DNA from: Curtobacterium poinsettiae
Lineage (GTDB): Bacteria > Actinomycetota > Actinomycetes > Actinomycetales > Microbacteriaceae
Reading direction: 5' to 3'
Assembly: GCF_025677645.1 (NCBI RefSeq)
Contig: NZ_CP106879.1
Location: 434,001-498,000, forward strand
Length of the DNA: 64,000 nt
Position numbers and translations under genes: made by a program. Position 1 is the first letter of the stretch, and the number at the start of each line of letters is the position of its first letter. The notes beneath the pieces were generated by a model. It was not told the origin of the DNA and did not search any database. It saw nothing but the letters and a program-made list of their open reading frames with translations. Positions 60,826 to 64,000 of this stretch are shown piece by piece.

Positions 60826-61047
60826 GTGGGCTTCAAGTACCCCTTGAAGGTTGCGATTTGACACGTTTCCACTGTGTAAAACGACTTGACAAGCACCCCT
60901 CCTGTGGGGAGAGTTCTCGGCCCGTTCCCAGCCAGCGCGACCCTGTCTGAATCGTAACCAGCCAGCCCGAGTCGAGCCGCGCCTCCAGGCCCCCGACCAT
61001 CTCGGCGACAGCCGTAGGACAAGCCGCGCGCGCGCTGCTGGAACGCA

Positions 61048-61085
61048 ACGACGGGCGGGCCTCCCGGAGGAGACCCGCCCGTCGT
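61048..61085 (-). terminator. terminator after rplI
   Basis: Perfect 12-bp stem ACGACGGGCGGG (61048-61059) / CCCGCCCGTCGT (61074-61085), 14-nt loop, starting 18 bp after the rplI stop. No T-tract. Confidence 0.75.
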
Positions 61086-61102
61086 GGAGCGGAACGTCAG
61101 TG

Positions 61103-61555
61103 CTACTTGGCAGCGACGACCTTGAGCGAGATCACGGCAGTGATGTCCTCGCGCAGGCGCACGGTGGCCTCGTGGTCACCGACGGTCTTGATGGTCGCGG
61201 GGACCTCGACCTTGCGCTTGTCGAGCGAGCCGACGCCCTGCGCCTGGACGGCGTCAGCGACGTCGCCCGGACGAACGGAGCCGAACAGACGACCGTCCTT
61301 GCCGGCCTTGACCGACAGGGTGATGGTCGCGTTCTCGAGCTTCATCTTGAGGTCCTGTGCCTCTTCGATGGTGGCGAGCTCGCGCGCGGTACGCGCTGCA
61401 CGGATCGACTCGACCTGCTTCTCGCCGCCCTTGGACCACGCGACAGCGAAGCCCTGGGGGATGAGGTAGTTGCGGGCGTAGCCGTTCTTGACGTCGACGA
61501 CGTCACCGGCGGAACCGAGGCCGGAGACCTCGTGGGTGAGGATGAGCTTCGACAT
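61103..61555 (-). CDS. rplI: 50S ribosomal protein bL9
   Basis: 150 residues, standard length. N-terminal rRNA-binding domain [43 protein letters not shown] (the [11 protein letters not shown] signature), long connecting helix ([21 protein letters not shown]) and C-terminal domain with [14 protein letters not shown]. Structural protein at the base of the L1 stalk. Lies 14 bp after rpsR. Confidence 0.98.
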   Translation of the reverse strand: MSKLILTHEVSGLGSAGDVVDVKNGYARNYLIPQGFAVAWSKGGEKQVESIRAARTARELATIEEAQDLKMKLENATITLSVKAGKDGRLFGSVRPGDVADAVQAQGVGSLDKRKVEVPATIKTVGDHEATVRLREDITAVISLKVVAAK

Positions 61556-61569
61556 GTGTCGACCTCCGA

Positions 61570-61827
61570 TCAGCGGCCGGAGCCGGCGTAGGGGAGGAGC
61601 GCCATCTCACGGGCGTTCTTCACGGCACGGGCGATGAGGCGCTGCTCCTGGACGGAGACGCCGGTGATGCGACGGGCGCGGATCTTTCCACGCTCCGAGA
61701 TGAACTTGCGAAGGGTCGCAACGTCCTTGTAGTCGATGACGCCGACCTTGATCGACTTCGCGGGAGCAGCGTTCTTGCCGCCCTTGCCGCGAGGCTTCCG
61801 GCGGTCGCCGGTGCTCTTTCCAGCCAT
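61570..61827 (-). CDS. rpsR: 30S ribosomal protein bS18
   Basis: 85 residues. A Lys/Arg/Gly-rich lead ([26 protein letters not shown]) precedes the S18 core: [51 protein letters not shown]. No zinc Cys quartet at the N-terminus, so the C-minus form. Binds bS6 on the platform. About 100 bp separate it from ssb. Confidence 0.98.
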   Translation of the reverse strand: MAGKSTGDRRKPRGKGGKNAAPAKSIKVGVIDYKDVATLRKFISERGKIRARRITGVSVQEQRLIARAVKNAREMALLPYAGSGR

Positions 61828-61927
61828 AGTGATTTGTCCTTAGAAGAAAAGTTGTGTGTCCGTCGGAACCGGGAGGATCAGTCCGGAACTCGCAGTTGCC
61901 GCTGTGAGGCGGCGCTGCGTGCTCCGA

Positions 61928-62497
61928 TCAGAACGGGGTCTCGTCGTCGAAGTTGCCACCGGGGGTGCTCCACACGTCGTTCGACTGTGCGTTGCCGCCA
62001 CCCTGCTGGCCGCCCTGGGGAGACCAGGGCGCGTCCGACTGACCGCCACCGTTGTTGTTCCAGTTGCCGCCGCCGTTGCCCGCGGGGGCGTTGCCGCCAC
62101 CGCCGACCTGGCCACGACCGCCGCCACTGCCACCCGCTGCGCGGGTGATCTGTGCGGTCGCGTAGCGGAGCGACGGGCCGATCTCGTCGACCTCGAGCTC
62201 GATGCTCGTGCGCTGCTGGCCCTCACGGTCCTGGTAGGAACGCTGACGCAGACGACCCTGCGCGATGACGCGCGAGCCCTTCGTCAGCGACCCCGCCACG
62301 TGCTCGGCGAACTCGCGCCACACACTCGCGCGGAGGAACAGCGCATCGCCGTCCTTCCACTCGTTCGCCTGACGGTCGAACGTGCGAGGGGTCGACGCGA
62401 TGGTGAAGTTCGCCACGGCGAGCCCGTTCTGCGTGTAGCGCAGCTCGGGGTCCGCGGTGAGGTTGCCCACCACCGTGATGACGGTTTCGCCGGCCAC
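61928..62497 (-). CDS. ssb: single-stranded DNA-binding protein
   Basis: 189 residues. OB fold about 1-110: [78 protein letters not shown] Gly/Asn/Gln-rich linker (115-180) leads to the acidic tip DDETPF, which recruits repair proteins. Coats ssDNA as a tetramer. Starts 3 bp after rpsF. Confidence 0.98.
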   Translation of the reverse strand: MAGETVITVVGNLTADPELRYTQNGLAVANFTIASTPRTFDRQANEWKDGDALFLRASVWREFAEHVAGSLTKGSRVIAQGRLRQRSYQDREGQQRTSIELEVDEIGPSLRYATAQITRAAGGSGGGRGQVGGGGNAPAGNGGGNWNNNGGGQSDAPWSPQGGQQGGGNAQSNDVWSTPGGNFDDETPF

Positions 62498-62500
62498 GGG

Positions 62501-62884
62501 TTACTCGGCGCTCGCGGTCGCGGTTGCTGAGGCGTTGGCGGCCTTGCGGGCCGCGCGAGCCTCGTCACGCTGCTTCTGGGCGGCGACCTGCGCGATGCCC
62601 TCTTCAGCGCGGAGGACCTTCGTGCGGAGCACGGCCTCGGAGAGACCGAGCTGACGGTCGAGCTCCTTGGCGGCCTCGGGCGACGACGTGAAGTCGACGA
62701 CGGCGTAGATGCCCTCGGACTTCTTCGCGATCTCGTAAGCGAGCCGGCGACGGCCCCAGACGTCCACGTTGTCGACGGTGCCACCCGCGTTGCGGATCAC
62801 GGCCAGGAACTTGTCCAGGCTGGGAGCGACGGTGCGCTCATCGATCTCGGGGTCGAGGATCGCCATCAGTTCGTACTGGTGCAT
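62501..62884 (-). CDS. rpsF: 30S ribosomal protein bS6
   Basis: 127 residues. [65 protein letters not shown] is classic S6; [20 protein letters not shown] follows. The end is Ala-rich. The ATG has AGAGGAGG upstream. First gene of rpsF-ssb-rpsR-rplI. Confidence 0.98.
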   Translation of the reverse strand: MHQYELMAILDPEIDERTVAPSLDKFLAVIRNAGGTVDNVDVWGRRRLAYEIAKKSEGIYAVVDFTSSPEAAKELDRQLGLSEAVLRTKVLRAEEGIAQVAAQKQRDEARAARKAANASATATASAE

Positions 62885-62913
62885 GCGGAACCCACCTCCT
62901 CTGGTCTCAGCGG

Positions 62914-62932
62914 CCCCGGGCGGTTCCCGGGG
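62914..62932 (-). promoter_or_regulatory. hairpin in the rpsF leader (possible bS6:bS18 autoregulatory site)
   Basis: CCCCGGG-N5-CCCGGGG, perfect 7-bp stem, 30 nt before rpsF, with CCG just after it in RNA sense. Many bacteria have a bS6:bS18-binding leader with a CCG-containing bulge here. The match to that motif is not verified. Confidence 0.4.
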
Positions 62933-62989
62933 CAGGAGGGTTGATGCATGTGCCCCAGACCACGCAGGTGCGCGAGGGGCAACCTGGGT

Positions 62990-62995
62990 AGCCTA
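62990..62995 (-). promoter_or_regulatory. -10 element TAGGCT of the rpsF operon
   Basis: Minus-strand TAGGCT inside the palindrome GGTAGGCTACC, about 105 bp upstream of rpsF. Reading on, the leader includes the hairpin at 62914. No clear -35. The 62885-63075 gap holds only this. Confidence 0.4.
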
Positions 62996-63075
62996 CCGGA
63001 CTGCCTGGAGGCGCGCCACCGGCCTGTGGAGAGCGGTCCCGCCCGTCAGGCGGTCGCGTCTCAGGCACTGGTGTC

Positions 63076-64000
63076 TCAGGCGCTGGCGTCGCCTCGGGCG
63101 CTCCACCACTCGCGCAGGCGCTCCTCGGCCGTCTCCGGTCCGAGGGGCCCTTCGTCCATCCGGGCCTCGAGCAGGAACCGGTAGGCCTCGCCCACGGCAC
63201 GCCCCGGCGGGATGTCGAGGATCCGCATGATGTCGTCGCCCGTCAGGTCCGGACGGATCGACTCGAGCTCCTCCTGCTCGGACAGGGTCTTGATGCGGTC
63301 CTCGAGGTCGTCGTAGGCGAACGCCAGCCGATCGGCCTTGCGGCGGTTGCGGGTGGTGACGTCCGATCGGGTGAGCTCGTGGAGCCGTTCGAGCTGGGGT
63401 CCGGCGTCGCGGACGTAGCGGCGGACGGCGGAGTCGGTCCAGGCGCCCTCGGTGTACCCGAAGAAGCGCAGGTGCAGCTCGATCAGGCGGGACACCGCGG
63501 CGATGGTGTCGTTGTCGAAGCGGAGGGCGCGGAGGCGCTTCTTCGCCATCTTCGAGCCGACCAGGTCGTGGTGGTGGAAGCTCACGGCGCCGCCGGGCTC
63601 GAGCTTGCGCGTCGCCGGCTTGCCGATGTCGTGCAGCAGCGCCGCGAGCCGGAGCACGGTGTCCGGGGGATCCCCGGCGTGCCGCTCGGCCTCGTACCCG
63701 ATGGCCTGCTCGAGCACGGTGAGCGAGTGCTCGTAGACGTCCTTGTGGTGGTGGTGTTCGTCGACCTCGAGCCGCATCTCGGGCAGCTCGGGCAGGAACC
63801 GCTCGGCGAGCCCGGTGTCGACGAGCAGCCGGAGGCCGGGGACCGGGTCGTCCGTGTTGAGCAGCTTGACCAGCTCGTCGCGGACCCGCTCGGCGGACAC
63901 GATGTCGATCGACGCGACGAGCTCCTGCATCGCGGCCCGCACGTCGTCGTCGACGGTGAAGCCGAGCTGGGAGGTGAACCGTGCGGCGCGCATCATCCGC
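63076..64000 (-). CDS. cca: CCA tRNA nucleotidyltransferase, 3' part (partial)
   Basis: The visible C-terminal 307 residues: RMMRAARFTSQLGFTVDDDVRAAM is the junction after the NTP-binding head (class II enzyme), then an HD domain with LAALLHDIGKPATRK and HHHDLVGSKMAKKRLRALRF. C-terminal helices VTTRNRRKADRLAFAYDDLEDRI and DIMRILDIPPGRAVGEAYRFLLEARMDEGPLG are the typical tRNA-binding part. The catalytic head lies outside the window. Adds or repairs the CCA end of tRNA. Confidence 0.93.
   Translation of the reverse strand, partial: RMMRAARFTSQLGFTVDDDVRAAMQELVASIDIVSAERVRDELVKLLNTDDPVPGLRLLVDTGLAERFLPELPEMRLEVDEHHHHKDVYEHSLTVLEQAIGYEAERHAGDPPDTVLRLAALLHDIGKPATRKLEPGGAVSFHHHDLVGSKMAKKRLRALRFDNDTIAAVSRLIELHLRFFGYTEGAWTDSAVRRYVRDAGPQLERLHELTRSDVTTRNRRKADRLAFAYDDLEDRIKTLSEQEELESIRPDLTGDDIMRILDIPPGRAVGEAYRFLLEARMDEGPLGPETAEERLREWWSARGDASA

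Noticed and set aside
60649..60864. small minus-strand gene in the dnaB gap
   Set aside because: Sequence is Ser/His/Pro-rich, has no ribosome-binding site and crosses the DnaA-box cluster.
60534..61102. chromosomal origin oriC
   Set aside because: DnaA boxes are clustered, but dnaA and dnaN are not here, and in this group oriC lies between those genes.

Overview
This 64-kb window has very high GC, strong GC3 bias, frequent GTG starts and many 1-4 base start/stop overlaps. Together with a monomeric isocitrate dehydrogenase, an FBP/FusB-type protein and DUF4190/DUF6766-type small proteins it points to an actinobacterium of the Microbacteriaceae, most like Curtobacterium (inference from gene content and style; no database was searched). 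The right end carries rpsF-ssb-rpsR-rplI-dnaB and a CCA-adding enzyme, a block that usually lies not far from the chromosomal origin.

Layout. 0-4.5 kb: a TetR regulator divergent from an ABC ATPase start, then a four-gene quaternary-ammonium (glycine betaine type) ABC importer. 4.7-12 kb: DinB-like, DUF6197-like, APH-like, GAF/PP2C-like, ThuA and secreted DUF4874/DUF4832 proteins. 12-18 kb: icd, a small membrane protein with DGSGP repeats, an M23 peptidase and a CNNM/CBS protein, then a duplicated 115-bp non-coding repeat. 18-24.7 kb: an MmyB-like regulator, methyltransferase, FBP protein, two aldo/keto reductases, thioesterase and YdeI-like protein. 24.8-29 kb: a PadR-controlled ABC efflux module. 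29-41 kb: SDRs, cupin, PQQ-type sugar dehydrogenase, a second MmyB regulator with a CMD protein and MFS pump, a secreted metzincin, a MerR/SDR pair, and a decayed LacI locus. 41-46.5 kb: a NarL-type two-component system, DUF6766, SDR, DUF4190 and MntP. 46.6-49.9 kb: a SipW/TasA-like/LamG surface operon divergent from a MarR regulator. 50-59 kb: MOSC, DoxX, two alpha/beta hydrolases, two AraC regulators and a large LuxR (LAL) regulator, which looks like a redox or xenobiotic response cluster. 59-64 kb: dnaB, a DnaA-box-rich gap, the ribosomal/ssb operon and the 3' part of cca.

The most striking structure is non-coding. Eleven copies of one GC-rich palindrome (core ACGGGAGGCCCGTGG) and four copies of a second, unrelated palindrome (core GTGAGCAGRAATGGTCGGGT) sit almost only between genes, often side by side at convergent gene ends. 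There is also a 115-bp direct repeat around one palindrome, a 22-bp tandem array that contains the stop codon of one gene, and a 27-bp tandem repeat inside the surface-fibre operon. Several operators can be read directly: a double CATAC-N3-GTATG site before padR, a MerR-type promoter with a long spacer, a perfect 18-bp LacI-type site next to a twice-frameshifted lacI, and a perfect 20-bp palindrome before a DoxX operon.
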